From Planctomicrobium piriforme (lineage in GTDB: Bacteria > Planctomycetota > Planctomycetia > Planctomycetales > Planctomycetaceae), in assembly GCA_945861445.1 (NCBI GenBank), contig CAMAVF010000009.1, positions 1 through 42,274 of the forward strand: 42,274 nt of DNA, in the 5' to 3' direction. Both the position numbers and the translations under genes were made by a program. Positions 1 to 9,306 of the stretch are shown here, in pieces (within the stretch, counting starts at the first letter, position 1; the number at the start of each line of letters is the position of its first letter). Below the pieces are notes generated by a model. It was not told the origin of the DNA. It saw only the letters and a list, made by a program, of their open reading frames with translations, and did no database searches.

Positions 1-25
1 ACTCGGAAACACTTCCTTCCCGCCA

Positions 26-928
26 GTGACTGATCGCTGGGCAGTATCTCTGATCGCCCACCTCTCGAATGAGATCAAGGTCTCAGTCCCCGAGCTCAGT
101 GTCACCCTGTTTGACGTAAACAAGAGTGTCTCTAACGCAACCTATTTAGAGACAATCGCTTGCGACACAGGCAAGGTCAGCTTTGAACAAATCGCCGAGA
201 CTGGCACACCTGTTGCAAATGACGACTTTCACTTATCTAACGGCGGCCAAGTCCGCCTCTCAGCACCAAGCACTCGTGATATGAATTCTGTTGGAGACCC
301 AATAATGATTATGGCAATCCCCTCGACGACATCGGGTTCAGAACTCGATTCACCCCGCTCTGCTGGCAGCGAATGGGCAGCGGACTCGAGAGTGGTGAGG
401 GTGCGAGAATCTCTCGTGAATTCAGACGTTGCGAGCCCCTTACAGGAACCGTCACTCGTCACGGGGACCTTGCAACAGTTGTTTCACATGACGCTGTCGA
501 GTCTCCGCGGGTATCAGGAACTGGCCCAACTTTCCACGCAACCCGAGTTGCGGACGCTGCTGGATGTGATCACTCGTCAGCGTTGTGCGCAGTGCCGGGC
601 GTTGGCTCGCATGACAGACGGTTTCATTCCTGAATGGATGAATCTCGAAAAGTCCGATGACGACGCGTTGGCCGATCCGAGCGCCGCCGATTTGCAAATC
701 GTCTGGCTGCGGACGATCTGGAGCTTCGAGCAGGACGAGTTCGCTCGATTTGGAGAGAATCTTGACCAGGCTGAATTGATGCTGGAAGACGCGTTGCTGG
801 GTGCCAGTGAAGCATTCCCGGACGGCGAGTTGACCACTGTTTTCCGACAACATGCCATTAACATCTGCGGTGCGCGGCAATGCCTTGAGGACGTAGTCGG
901 CGATCACATTTCCTCGGAACGATATTAG
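26..928 (+). CDS. DUF2383-like four-helix-bundle protein, N-terminus uncertain
   Basis: The last ~150 residues (about 148-290) are helical and follow the pattern of the DUF2383/PA2169 ferritin-like bundle: a first helix with SLRGYQELAQ, a second rich in R/Q with QRCAQCRALARM, a Trp/Glu-containing third (IWSFEQDEFARF) and a fourth ending in HAINICGARQCLEDV. The biochemical role of that family is unknown. Residues 1-140 have no recognisable domain and less regular codon use. The GTG at 26 has no clear Shine-Dalgarno, and the frame stays open to the window edge, so the gene may begin upstream; an ATG at 281 (residue 86) is another possible start. It is followed by a good terminator hairpin and faces the metallopeptidase gene. 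The bundle assignment is fairly likely, the start is not. Confidence 0.6.
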   Translation: MTDRWAVSLIAHLSNEIKVSVPELSVTLFDVNKSVSNATYLETIACDTGKVSFEQIAETGTPVANDDFHLSNGGQVRLSAPSTRDMNSVGDPIMIMAIPSTTSGSELDSPRSAGSEWAADSRVVRVRESLVNSDVASPLQEPSLVTGTLQQLFHMTLSSLRGYQELAQLSTQPELRTLLDVITRQRCAQCRALARMTDGFIPEWMNLEKSDDDALADPSAADLQIVWLRTIWSFEQDEFARFGENLDQAELMLEDALLGASEAFPDGELTTVFRQHAINICGARQCLEDVVGDHISSERY

Positions 929-951
929 ACGATGGCCAGGTTTGCATGTGT

Positions 952-980
952 GCCCCGAATTCGATTCGGGGCGTTTTCTT
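952..980 (+). terminator. Rho-independent terminator
   Basis: GCCCCGAAT and ATTCGGGGC form a perfect 9-bp stem around a TCG loop, followed by GTTTTCTT. It lies just after the DUF2383-like gene and before the convergent metallopeptidase gene, so it best serves the plus-strand gene. Confidence 0.8.
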
Positions 981-1017
981 GCGCTGCATTGCGCGCTCGA
1001 AGGGCAAGTATTCTCGG

Positions 1018-2112
1018 TCACCTCGTGACCGTCTTGGTGGCGTTGTCCGCCGCGTCGGCGATCGTTTCGTGAATGAAACGCAGCTTATCGATCATCGGCA
1101 TCGACAGGACAAACGGGTATCCATCCGGCAATCCCAGACCTCGATTGAGATTATTGATCACATAGGTCAACGGAAACCAGGCATCCAGCATGCGATCGAA
1201 CGAACCGGCCGCACTCTGCTTCAACATCGCCTGCGACACCGCCGGTTCATCGGAGTGCCGCGGCTTCAAGATCAAGCCGGTCGAGGCGGCCGTTTGCAGC
1301 GCATCGGACATGTGCAGGTAATGGGCCCACGTCTCGGCCCAGTCTTCCCACGGATGTGCGCTGGCGTAGGCGGTGACAAATTGTTGCTGAAAGTCAGCGG
1401 GGGGGCCTTGTTCGTAATGCCTTCTCAACGCCTCGCCGTAGTCCTGGCTCTCGTCCCCGAAAAGTTCGCGAAAGGCAGTCAGCCGATCACTGTCCTTGAT
1501 CAATCGGTCCCAATAGTAATGACCAATCTCATGCCGGAAATGGCCGAGGATCGTGCGATAGGGTTCGTGCAAGTCGTTCCGTCGCCGTTCACGCTCGGCA
1601 TCATCTGCCTCTGCAATGTTGATCGTGATCACGCCGTTTTGATGCCCGGACAGCAATGGCATCGCCTGGCCATCGACATCACCGAGGAATAAAAAGGCGA
1701 CTCCCTCGTCGGGACTGTCGGTTTTCCCCGTGAGTGGCAGTCCCAAATCGAGCAGCGTATAGATCAGCCGCCGCTTCGCAGTCTCCAGGCGACACCAGGC
1801 ATCTTTGTTTTTCGGCAGGCTGAGATTTGGAATGACCTGAGTCAACCGGCATGACAGGCACAGTGGATTCGGGTCAGCTTCCGGCAGTGCCCAGTTACAA
1901 ATATTGCCCGTCGAATAGTTCGCGCATAGCCGCCACGTGTCGCGTTCGGCTCCATTCCGCGGCACCGATTTCCATAGCCCGTTTTCGACCGCTTCCAGCG
2001 AACACAGATCCGACAAATCAGTGAGGTAGGCGAGAACGTGACCGCAATTCAAGCAGCATGTATTCTCAAAGAACACCAGTTGGCCGCAATGGTCACAATG
2101 GAACACCTTCAT
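1018..2112 (-). CDS. Zinc-ribbon domain putative zinc metallopeptidase (COG4307-like)
   Basis: A cytoplasmic protein of 364 residues. The N-terminus (MKVFHCDHCGQ...CCLNCGH) is a CxxC...CxxC zinc ribbon. A second Cys-rich segment follows (CANYSTGNICNWA, then CLSC). The central motif HEIGHYYWD (His194, Glu195 and His198 from this start) is the HExxH signature of zinc metallopeptidases and lies in the context ILGHFRHEIGHYYWDRL that I associate with the COG4307/putative zinc-binding peptidase family. The substrate is unknown. The frame extends 23 codons upstream, but the ATG at 2112 begins directly with the zinc ribbon and is preferred. It has only a weak GA-rich leader. No signal peptide is visible. 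Confidence 0.8.
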   Translation of the reverse strand: MKVFHCDHCGQLVFFENTCCLNCGHVLAYLTDLSDLCSLEAVENGLWKSVPRNGAERDTWRLCANYSTGNICNWALPEADPNPLCLSCRLTQVIPNLSLPKNKDAWCRLETAKRRLIYTLLDLGLPLTGKTDSPDEGVAFLFLGDVDGQAMPLLSGHQNGVITINIAEADDAERERRRNDLHEPYRTILGHFRHEIGHYYWDRLIKDSDRLTAFRELFGDESQDYGEALRRHYEQGPPADFQQQFVTAYASAHPWEDWAETWAHYLHMSDALQTAASTGLILKPRHSDEPAVSQAMLKQSAAGSFDRMLDAWFPLTYVINNLNRGLGLPDGYPFVLSMPMIDKLRFIHETIADAADNATKTVTR

Positions 2113-2222
2113 CGAACTGCACTTTCTGCGGATCCGCCATTTCAAAACGATAACGCCCGTCATCGCGCGACGATTTATCACACGCTGCGATTGTTGTGCC
2201 AGAATGGGCAGCTCGCCACGGC

Positions 2223-2260
2223 AATAGTAGCCTTCATGCTCCTGCGTGAAGGCTACTATT
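2223..2260. terminator. 14-bp perfect hairpin at the 3' end of the GT2 gene
   Basis: AATAGTAGCCTTCA pairs perfectly with TGAAGGCTACTATT around a 10-nt loop. The right arm contains the stop codon of the minus-strand glycosyltransferase gene (2256-2258). There is no U-run, so it may act as an RNA-stabilising hairpin or attenuating terminator rather than a classic one. Confidence 0.6.
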
Positions 2261-3242
2261 CCAAGTGAGTTCGGTCAGCAACGCTGAACGTGTCTGTTTC
2301 GCGGTTCGTATTCGCGACGATCAATTCGGCGAGAAAGCCGATCGAAAGTAATTGGGCCCCCAGCAACAACGTCGCCACTGAATAGGCCAGCAACGGACGG
2401 CCGCCAATCGGATGATAGACCCACTCCTTGGCCGCCAGTCCAATTTGAGCCAGCAGCGGATGCAGCGCGTGGCCGAACATCCACACGCAGGCGAGATAGA
2501 TCAGACCCAGCGTGCCGGCTCCGAAGCAAATCAGCCCGGTCGTTCCCATCAGATGCTGGGGGCGCTGCCCAAAGCCCGTCAGAAACTTCACGGTCAACAG
2601 ATCCAGAAAGCCGCGCACAAACCGGTTAAAGCCGTACTTCGAATACCCGAACTGGCGAGAGCGGTGGTGGACTTCAATCTCCGAAACCGAAAAACCGCGG
2701 GCGAACGCCAGGACAGGAACGAAACGGTGCAATTCGCCATACAGGCGAATCTCACCAGCGACATCCTTGCGAAAACATTTGAAGCCGCAATTGTGGTCGT
2801 GCAATTTGAGGCCGGTCAACCGGCCTACCATCCAGTTAAAAACCTTACTGGGATAAACCTTGTGCCAGGGATCAAGACGCCGAACTTTCCAGCCATTGAC
2901 GACATCAAACCCATCCTGAATCCGGGCGATGAACCGCGGGATCTCGATGGGATCGTCCTGCAGATCGGCATCCATCATCATCAGCAAGTCGCCCTTGGCA
3001 GCCGCCAGACCGGCAGTCAACGCGGCGGCCTTGCCAAAATTGCGACGGAATCGAATGCCTGATACTCGCGGATCTGACTGTGACAACTGCTGAATGATCG
3101 GCCAGGATCCGTCCTTGGAGCCATCGTCGACAAAAATGATCTCATGCTCAATCTGCTGCGGCACGCAAACCTGTGTGATCTCCGCGTGGAGTTGCACCAG
3201 GCTCTCGTGCTCGTTGAAGACAGGAATGATGATGGAGAGCAT
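2256..3242 (-). CDS. Glycosyltransferase family 2, polyprenyl-phosphate sugar transferase type
   Basis: A 328-residue protein that begins directly in the GT-A fold ([15 protein letters not shown]). It carries the nucleotide-sugar DD pair at 39-40 ([12 protein letters not shown]) and the metal-binding D91-A-D93 in [10 protein letters not shown], followed by DPIEIP, as in dolichyl/undecaprenyl-phosphate mannosyl- or glucosyltransferases (DPM1, GtrB, ArnC). Two hydrophobic segments near 230-256 and 283-310 would anchor it in the inner membrane, as in GtrB. The likely reaction is transfer of a sugar from a nucleotide donor to polyprenyl phosphate at the cytoplasmic face; the sugar cannot be read from sequence. 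It lies downstream of the DegT-type aminotransferase on the same strand with a palindromic repeat between them, which fits cell-surface glycan synthesis. Confidence 0.88.
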   Translation of the reverse strand: MLSIIIPVFNEHESLVQLHAEITQVCVPQQIEHEIIFVDDGSKDGSWPIIQQLSQSDPRVSGIRFRRNFGKAAALTAGLAAAKGDLLMMMDADLQDDPIEIPRFIARIQDGFDVVNGWKVRRLDPWHKVYPSKVFNWMVGRLTGLKLHDHNCGFKCFRKDVAGEIRLYGELHRFVPVLAFARGFSVSEIEVHHRSRQFGYSKYGFNRFVRGFLDLLTVKFLTGFGQRPQHLMGTTGLICFGAGTLGLIYLACVWMFGHALHPLLAQIGLAAKEWVYHPIGGRPLLAYSVATLLLGAQLLSIGFLAELIVANTNRETDTFSVADRTHLE

Positions 3243-3250
3243 GGATTGGG

Positions 3251-3352
3251 AGTTGTCGGTTGTCGGTTGTCAGTTTTTTCCAATACGTTCGTCGTTGCAG
3301 TGGTTGATTGTCTCTGTCATTCACTTTCACTGACAACCGCGAACTGACAACT
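3251..3352. repeat. Inverted repeat of GTTGTCGGTTGTC type
   Basis: Two 24-nt arms (3251-3274 and 3329-3352) are inverted copies of each other with about four mismatches, both built from repeats of the unit GTTGTCRGTT. They lie between the aminotransferase stop codon (3354-3356) and the GT2 start. The element could form a hairpin in the intergenic mRNA. I see no gene in it. Confidence 0.75.
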
Positions 3353-3353
3353 G

Positions 3354-4619
3354 TTACGCACTTTCGCGATGTTTCCGCTGTGCCTCATCACCAACTCGCG
3401 GACCAAATGGCAAGAATTTCGGGCGTGGCACAACCGCACCACTGACCTTGGCCGGACGTCCCAGGGCCGCGGCGATTCCTCGAACCACCGTCTCTTGCTG
3501 GGCCAGGGTCAGCTCAGAGAAGATCGGCAATGCCAGAGTGTCATCTGCCGCAGTCTCGGAGTTGGGCATCGATCCAGGTTGATAACCCAAATCGCTAAAG
3601 CACGGCTGTAAATGCAACGGTTTGGGATAGTAAACCATGCACCCAATCTTGTGCTCACGCAGGAAATTCAGGATGCGGTCTCGCAGCCCATCACGAACCC
3701 GGACGACAAACTGATTGAAGACGTGACGGCTGTGTTCGCAGATGGTCGGCAACTCGATGACGTCCAGCAATCGTTGGTCCGCGAACAGATCGGCATAGCG
3801 CGCGGCATTACGCTGGCGGGCGAGAGTCCAGTCTTCCAGATGCTGCAACTTGACCCGCAACACGGCCGCCTGCAGGGCATCCAAGCGGCTATTCAGGCCC
3901 ACTTCCATGTGATGGTATTGAGTCATTTCACCGTGGACTCGCAGACGACGCAGGCGCTTGGCAAGCTCCGGTTCATCCGTGGTCAGCATGCCACCATCGC
4001 CGGCACCGCCCAGGTTCTTCGTGGGGAAGAAACTGAAGCAAGCCACGCGACCCAGAACCCCGGCCCGACGGCCCTGGTACTCGGCACCGATGGCCTGGCA
4101 GGCGTCTTCGATGATCGACAGATTGTTGCGAGTTGCCACGCGCCACAGGGCATCCATGTCGGCACATTGACCGAACAAATGCACGGGCAAAATGGCCTTG
4201 GTCTGGGGCGTAACGGCAGCCGCCACGGCCTCGGGATCCAAGTTCATCGTTTTCGAATCGATGTCCACGAAGACGGGCTTGGCGCCCGCTCGCACGATCG
4301 ACCCCGCCGTGGCGAAGAAGGAGTAGGGCGTGGTGATGACTTCATCACCCTTCCCGATATCCAGCGCCATCAGCGCGAGCAACAACGCATCTGTTCCCGA
4401 AGCGCATCCAATGGCTTCGCGAGCATCGCAGTAGTTGGCGATCTCGGATTCCAGATTAAGGACTTCATCACCCAGAATGAAACGCTGTTCGCTGAATACC
4501 TTGGTGACGGCCGAAGTCAGGTCCTCGGAAATCGTCTGGTATTGAGCGACCAAATCAATGAACGGCACCGGTTCGAGCGGTCCCATGCCGTCCACGCGTG
4601 TCGGTTGGGGTGTAGTCAT
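3354..4619 (-). CDS. DegT/DnrJ/EryC1/StrS family PLP-dependent aminotransferase
   Basis: A 421-residue protein of the fold-type I sugar aminotransferase family. Characteristic segments are PFIDLVAQY near the N-terminus, GCASGTDALLLAL (phosphate-binding region), PYSFFATAGSI, the PLP-contacting Asp172 in EDACQAIGA and the Schiff-base Lys201 in SFFPTKNLGGAGDGG. The family usually aminates NDP-keto-deoxysugars for surface polysaccharides. The ATG at 4619 is preceded by AAGGGAG with a 6-nt spacer, so it is preferred over an ATG eight codons upstream. The GT2 gene follows on the same strand. The exact sugar substrate cannot be decided here. Confidence 0.9.
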   Translation of the reverse strand: MTTPQPTRVDGMGPLEPVPFIDLVAQYQTISEDLTSAVTKVFSEQRFILGDEVLNLESEIANYCDAREAIGCASGTDALLLALMALDIGKGDEVITTPYSFFATAGSIVRAGAKPVFVDIDSKTMNLDPEAVAAAVTPQTKAILPVHLFGQCADMDALWRVATRNNLSIIEDACQAIGAEYQGRRAGVLGRVACFSFFPTKNLGGAGDGGMLTTDEPELAKRLRRLRVHGEMTQYHHMEVGLNSRLDALQAAVLRVKLQHLEDWTLARQRNAARYADLFADQRLLDVIELPTICEHSRHVFNQFVVRVRDGLRDRILNFLREHKIGCMVYYPKPLHLQPCFSDLGYQPGSMPNSETAADDTLALPIFSELTLAQQETVVRGIAAALGRPAKVSGAVVPRPKFLPFGPRVGDEAQRKHRESA

Positions 4620-5186
4620 GAGCGACTCCCTTCGCGCATGCAAGACCCAAAGTGGTCGGTGTACGAACAGTTTGAGCGAGACTCCTCATCTTGCGATGCT
4701 TGGCGTCGCGCAACAAAACTCCTCGCAACCGGTAAAAAAACGGGGGTGCGGGAACATATTGAGAGGACGAGATTGTGTCAAGACAGGGTTATTGAGAAAG
4801 ACGAGGGAGAAAGACCGGCAAGTGGCTTCCAAGTGTTGAGTTTGTCTGGGTAACTCGGCAAAATGGGCGGTTGTTAGCGAGATCCTGCCCCCGCTGGCCC
4901 GGTCATGGATCGTAACGGAGGCGCAAACTGGTGTGTTCACGGGAACTCAATGGTGCTTGACGATGATAGAGGACGCCGAGGAGGTGACTTGGGAAATCCT
5001 CGGTTTATCGGTAATTTTGCTTGGATGAATGACGAGCAACTCGTATCTTGGTGACTGCGCTCAGTCATCCGAAGTCGTTGCCGACTGAAGTTGTCTGAAA
5101 CTGTCGAAGCGTCCTGGATCTGATTTTCGATCAGACTTCGGCAACCTGACTGGCCTCGGCCCAGCCCGGCCTTGAGGTTGGACATC
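4620..5186. other. Intergenic region without a recognised gene
   Basis: This stretch separates the leftward aminotransferase gene from the rightward membrane protein gene, so it should hold both promoters. Reading frames inside it are short and have no protein-like composition. I see no strong repeat. A GAGG motif at 5174-5177 is the probable ribosome-binding site of the gene that starts at 5187. Confidence 0.5.
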
Positions 5187-6536
5187 ATGAATTACGTATT
5201 ACATGGCTACCAGGTCAATGAAGCGACCTGGTTCCACCTATCATTTGTGTTGATCCTGGCGGTCTACTTCAGGTTCGGCCGGTTTTGGTCGCTGCGCAAT
5301 CTGGACCTGATCCTGATGCTCAGCATCGCCCCCGCCCTGCAGTATGTTCAGGAATCGCCGGCTGATGGTGCGTTCTGCCTGCTGGCAGTCACCTTCGGCC
5401 TGTTGGGACGAGTGGGGTTTGACGCCTACTTCACGCGGCGTCCCAAACTTCCGCAGAACATGAATCCGGCGGGATTGGCATTTCTGTGTCTGTCAGCGAT
5501 GGCGTTCCTGGGGACGAAAGTGATCACGGAGTCCCCGCCCGTGAACGAGGTGCGAGAAGTCCAGCGGGCACGGCATCTGGTCAAAGGGAAGGATGCGGTT
5601 CCAGGCACGTATGCGATCCCGGAAAGTGGAGTCAACGAAGCCGGCCCGGGCGCCCGATTGATTTATGCGGCGATTGCCGCCACCCCTGCGGCGGAACGCC
5701 CCACTGCCACCGCGAACGAAGCCGCCCTGTACGTTGCGCGCGGCATGGCCATCCTGGCCCATCTGGCAGTCATCGGGGGTCTCATCTGCGTCGGCTATTA
5801 CCACATGGGCGATCTGCACCTGGGACTCGCCATGGCCACGCTTTATCTGTTGCTGCCCTGTACCGCCTATGAAGTCGGGCGTGTGAATCACGTACTGCCG
5901 TCAGCGATGATCGTCTGGGCATTTGTCGCTTATCGCCGCGTCGTGGTTGCTGGCGCGCTGCTCGGGCTGGCGTGTGGCACGTTATTCTTCCCGATTTTTC
6001 TCCTTCCGCTGTGGGCTGCGTTTTATGGTCGGCGCGGCTGGTTGAAGTTTTCCCTGGCGGTGGGCGGCATGACGCTCGTGATGATCGCCGGACTCTGGCT
6101 ACTCGCGGGCCCCGTGGGTGTCTTGCCCGAGTCGGATTTCGGTTTCTTCAATTGGACGAAGCTGCGGTTCAACGATACTGAGCCGACCGGGTTCTGGAGC
6201 ATCTTCCCTGCCGCTTATCGCATCCCGGCGTTCGTCAGTTTCCTGGCAATGGTCGTGGGCCTGTCGATCTGGCCGCGCTATAAAGACCTGGCGATGCTGA
6301 TGGCCAGTTCGGCGGCAATCGTCATTGCGACTCAGTTGTGGTATCCCCAACAGGGTAGCGTGTATGTGTTGTGGTACTTGCCGCTGCTGCTGATGGTAGT
6401 CTTCCGGCCCCCGCTGCATCACAGCCTGGCGCCGGATACGCTGCAAGTGGCGGAGACGGTGGCCACGGCCTTGCCGGAACCACGCAGCAATTCTTTCGTG
6501 AGTTCGGGAATCAGCACTGGAACCGCGTTTCGTTAG
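5187..6536 (+). CDS. Polytopic membrane protein of unknown function (possibly GT-C/GT87-like)
   Basis: 449 residues with about ten hydrophobic segments. The first starts near residue 15 (WFHLSFVLILAVYF), several more follow between about 180 and 310, and the last is near 395-410 (VYVLWYLPLLLMVVF). A soluble loop of about 60 residues separates the early and late helices. The general pattern, with WYPQQGSVYVLWYLPLLL near the end, recalls planctomycete membrane proteins related to GT-C mannosyltransferases, but I see no clear catalytic DxD/ExD site, so the function is left open. The ATG at 5187 has GAGG nine bases upstream and is preferred over an in-frame TTG at 5172. Confidence 0.75.
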   Translation: MNYVLHGYQVNEATWFHLSFVLILAVYFRFGRFWSLRNLDLILMLSIAPALQYVQESPADGAFCLLAVTFGLLGRVGFDAYFTRRPKLPQNMNPAGLAFLCLSAMAFLGTKVITESPPVNEVREVQRARHLVKGKDAVPGTYAIPESGVNEAGPGARLIYAAIAATPAAERPTATANEAALYVARGMAILAHLAVIGGLICVGYYHMGDLHLGLAMATLYLLLPCTAYEVGRVNHVLPSAMIVWAFVAYRRVVVAGALLGLACGTLFFPIFLLPLWAAFYGRRGWLKFSLAVGGMTLVMIAGLWLLAGPVGVLPESDFGFFNWTKLRFNDTEPTGFWSIFPAAYRIPAFVSFLAMVVGLSIWPRYKDLAMLMASSAAIVIATQLWYPQQGSVYVLWYLPLLLMVVFRPPLHHSLAPDTLQVAETVATALPEPRSNSFVSSGISTGTAFR

Positions 6537-6565
6537 CTTGCCTGGAATGGTAAACGCAGTTTTTC

Positions 6566-6629
6566 TTAGGTCCCCTGTGTCCTTTACGTCCCTTGATTCA
6601 AAAGGACGAAATGGACTCAGGGGACCTAA
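6566..6629. repeat. Palindromic intergenic repeat, GTCCCCTG type
   Basis: TTAGGTCCCCTG at 6566-6577 is repeated in inverted form at 6618-6629 (CAGGGGACCTAA). The arms extend imperfectly through GTCC/CGTCC to a short AAAAGG loop. It lies just upstream of corA and resembles in style the GTCCCAT repeats at 23366 and 41237. It makes an ATG at 6611 an unlikely start for corA because that codon would be buried in the hairpin. Confidence 0.7.
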
Positions 6630-6652
6630 ACCTAGAGGGGCAATTAAAATCC

Positions 6653-7762
6653 ATGTCCAAACACCGCCACCGGATCAAGCGCGATGAAGCTGCCCGCCAA
6701 CGTCGACGTACGGCCCCCGGTGCGCCGCCGGGAACGCTTAAAACCGATCCTGAAGCACCACGTCCCCAGATCAAGGTGATCGCCTATTCGAATCAAGAAC
6801 TGGTCGAACAAGAAATCCAGAAAACCAGCGACATCAACGCGTTTCTGGGGCGATTTCCCGTCACCTGGATCAATGTCGATGGGCTGGGTGATGCGCAAGT
6901 CTTGCACGAATTGGGGGACATCTTTCACATCCACCCGCTGGCGCTGGAAGATGTCATCAACGTCCATCAGCGAGCCAAGCTGGAACATTACCCCGGGCAT
7001 CAATTCCTGGTCGTCCATCAGGTCGATGCCGCCGAGCGAATCCAGTCCGAACAGATCAGCCTGTTTCTGGGTTCCAACTTCGTCCTGACCTTTCAGGAAG
7101 AAGCCGGCGACTGTTTCGACGGGATGCGCGAGCGGCTGCGACAACATGTGGGATTGATTCGCCAGTCGGGGCCAGACTATCTGGCATACACGCTGCTGGA
7201 CGCCATCGTCGATCACTATTTTCCCTTGCTGGAATCATACGGCGAACGGCTCGACGATCTGGAGACTCAGATCATCAACGCGCCGCAGAGCACGACGATG
7301 TCGCGCATCCACGACATCAAACGCGAGTTGCTGACCCTGCGCCGCAAGATCTGGCCCCTGCGCGACGCGCTGAACACGCTCGTTCGCGATCCCGTGCCGC
7401 AGGTCACCGACACCACGCGGCTCTATTTGCGTGATTGCTACGATCACATCATGCGGATCATCGATCTGCTGGAGACGTACCGCGAGCTGTCATCGGATCT
7501 ACTGGAGTTTCAGTTGTCGAGCATCAGCTACAAGATCAACGAAGTCATGCGGATGCTGACCGTGATCGCCACGATCTTCATTCCCCTGACATTCATCGTG
7601 GGCTTGTACGGAATGAACTTCGACCCTAACGTCTCCCCGTGGAACATGCCCGAACTGAAGTGGTACTTCGGGTATCCGTTCGCCCTGGGCTTGATGGCCA
7701 TCGTGACGTTCGGACTGCTGGCATTCTTCTACCGCAAGGGGTGGCTGGGAGGACGGGCTTAG
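6653..7762 (+). CDS. corA: CorA-family magnesium/cobalt channel
   Basis: 369 residues. An N-terminal basic tail (MSKHRHRIKRDEAARQRRR) leads into the cytoplasmic alpha/beta domain (WINVDGLGD..LGDIFHIHPLALEDV, typical CorA). A long helical stalk follows (LETQIINAPQS...IKRELLTLRRKIWPLRDAL), then two C-terminal TM helices. The selectivity motif YGMNF stands at the end of TM1 (FIPLTFIVGLYGMNF). The protein should form a homopentameric inner-membrane channel for Mg2+ or Co2+ uptake. The ATG at 6653 has a GAGGGG some 12 nt upstream. In-frame starts at 6593 and 6611 fall inside a palindromic repeat and are disfavoured. The gene ends four bases from the convergent small membrane protein gene, with no terminator between them. 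Confidence 0.93.
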   Translation: MSKHRHRIKRDEAARQRRRTAPGAPPGTLKTDPEAPRPQIKVIAYSNQELVEQEIQKTSDINAFLGRFPVTWINVDGLGDAQVLHELGDIFHIHPLALEDVINVHQRAKLEHYPGHQFLVVHQVDAAERIQSEQISLFLGSNFVLTFQEEAGDCFDGMRERLRQHVGLIRQSGPDYLAYTLLDAIVDHYFPLLESYGERLDDLETQIINAPQSTTMSRIHDIKRELLTLRRKIWPLRDALNTLVRDPVPQVTDTTRLYLRDCYDHIMRIIDLLETYRELSSDLLEFQLSSISYKINEVMRMLTVIATIFIPLTFIVGLYGMNFDPNVSPWNMPELKWYFGYPFALGLMAIVTFGLLAFFYRKGWLGGRA

Positions 7763-7766
7763 AGCG

Positions 7767-8327
7767 TCAATGCCCAGGGTTCGCGGGCGCGATGTTCGCA
7801 GTCGGTGCGTGCGGGGCGGCTCCGTGGGGGGGACTGACGGGCTTGAATACCATCACCAATGCCGCTCCGCAGGCTGCCATCACCAAGCCCAGGAAAAACG
7901 GCCAGTCGGGCAGCTTCTTGGCGGGATTGAAGTAGAGCATCGTGGCGATCGTATTAATGATGGGCGCCCCCGCGAAGACCAGCGGCGGCACATACAGCGT
8001 CGCATCTTTACCCCCGATGGTCACGGCAAAGATGATGCACAGCGCACCGGCCGCACCCAATGTGCCACCGAACAGGCCCTTCAGGCAGGCCATCGTATCG
8101 AAGTTTGGAACAGTTCCCACTTTGACCGTCGGATCCCAGTTCAGGACAAACACGAAGATCGAAGGGACCAGCACGGCGGTAATGAAGTACGCTACGCCGA
8201 CAAACAGGAAGGCTCGTAGGGGGCTTTTCAACGCCGATTGAGCCGCATGAACAGTCGGCACATACAAACCCCACGACAGGGCCGCGCCCGCGATGAAAAT
8301 CAGGACCAGGACAACAGCTTTTTCCAT
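7767..8327 (-). CDS. Small multi-pass membrane protein, unknown function
   Basis: 186 residues with roughly five hydrophobic helices (about 4-24, 40-62, 82-103, 109-128, 143-161) and a Pro/Ala/His-rich C-terminal tail (PVSPPHGAAPHAPTANIAP). The composition (LFGGTLGAAGALCIIFAV, FLGLVMAACGAALVMVF) recalls half-size drug/metabolite transporter-type proteins, but I do not recognise the family with certainty. The ATG at 8327 has GGAG six bases upstream, a good start. It is convergent with corA. Confidence 0.75.
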   Translation of the reverse strand: MEKAVVLVLIFIAGAALSWGLYVPTVHAAQSALKSPLRAFLFVGVAYFITAVLVPSIFVFVLNWDPTVKVGTVPNFDTMACLKGLFGGTLGAAGALCIIFAVTIGGKDATLYVPPLVFAGAPIINTIATMLYFNPAKKLPDWPFFLGLVMAACGAALVMVFKPVSPPHGAAPHAPTANIAPANPGH

Positions 8328-8823
8328 CTTGAACTCCGTATCGGACGGCGAATTCTGTCATGCTATGGCGATCGGCTGGCGTTCCGAGCTTGCCAAGGCT
8401 CAGGCGGCCCAAGGCCACCAGCCGCGGTAAAGATTCCTCGTCTGGACGCCTGCGGGGGTATCGTAGCTTTCGGCTGCCAGAATGGAAACCGACGGAGGTG
8501 ACAATGCCACCTGACAACTTCGATCTCGCGGTCCCCCGAGTTAATGGTCGATATGGATGTCGGTTAGCCTGTTGCGGAGTGACAAATCAGCTCTTCGCGA
8601 TGCGTGCCGGTCCCCTCCTTGACAACTCGGGACGCTGCCGTCTATGTTGCCAAGTTTGGTTTTGACAGGATCTATTGATCGCAAGTAGTGTGGGTCGTTC
8701 GGTTTCTGCGTTTTGACTCAGGTGGTGAGAGCGTCGTATTCCTGAGCGGCAGCTTCTGCCGGTGGTTGAATGTCACCAGTTTGGTCTGCCAGGGACCAGT
8801 CTGATCTGCAAAGGAAAAGCCGC
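8328..8823. other. Intergenic region without a recognised gene
   Basis: About 500 bases between the divergent small membrane protein gene and moaC. No reading frame has protein-like composition and I saw no strong inverted repeat. It should contain the promoters of both flanking genes. AAAGGAA at 8810-8816 is the probable ribosome-binding site of moaC. Confidence 0.45.
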
Positions 8824-9306
8824 GTGGCGTCTGGGCTGACTCACTTTGATGATTCCGGAGCGAGCCGGATGGTGGATGTCGGGGCGAAAGACGTCACCGC
8901 CCGGCGCGCCGTCGCCTCCAGTCGCATTTCCATGCTGCCGGCCACATTGCAATTGATCTCCAATCGCCAAGTGGCCAAGGGAGATGTGTTTGAGGTGGCT
9001 CGGCTGGCGGGAATCATGGCTGCCAAACGGACGTCGGAATTGATACCGCTCTGTCATTCGCTCGGTCTGGACAGCGTCGAGGTCAGTTTTTCGATTCTGG
9101 ATGACCACACCGTCGAGGTTCGGGCGACCGCCGCTGTGCATGGAAAAACGGGCGTGGAAATGGAAGCCCTCACGGCAGTCAGTGTGGCCGCCTTGACGGT
9201 TTACGACATGTGCAAAGCAGTCGATCGGGCCATGGTGCTCGGTCCGACGATGTTGATTGAGAAATCGGGTGGAAAAAGCGGGCACTTCGTCCGCGACGGG
9301 GGGTAA
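8824..9306 (+). CDS. moaC: Cyclic pyranopterin monophosphate synthase MoaC
   Basis: 160 residues, the normal MoaC length. The enzyme converts 3',8-cyclo-GTP (made by MoaA) into cyclic pyranopterin monophosphate in molybdenum cofactor synthesis. The sequence shows the N-terminal [19 protein letters not shown], the core [27 protein letters not shown] and the active-site stretch [28 protein letters not shown] with the conserved Lys and Asp. The GTG at 8824, eight to ten bases after AAAGGAA, starts the protein at the usual place. An ATG at 8770 would add 18 unconserved residues. No other moa gene is in the window. The stop codon overlaps the first base of a 100-bp palindromic element. Confidence 0.92.
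   Translation: MASGLTHFDDSGASRMVDVGAKDVTARRAVASSRISMLPATLQLISNRQVAKGDVFEVARLAGIMAAKRTSELIPLCHSLGLDSVEVSFSILDDHTVEVRATAAVHGKTGVEMEALTAVSVAALTVYDMCKAVDRAMVLGPTMLIEKSGGKSGHFVRDGG

Noticed and set aside
3612-4853. A long plus-strand frame of 413 residues opposite the aminotransferase gene
   Set aside because: It runs antisense to a well-supported DegT-type gene with full motifs and a good ribosome-binding site. Its translation has no family resemblance.
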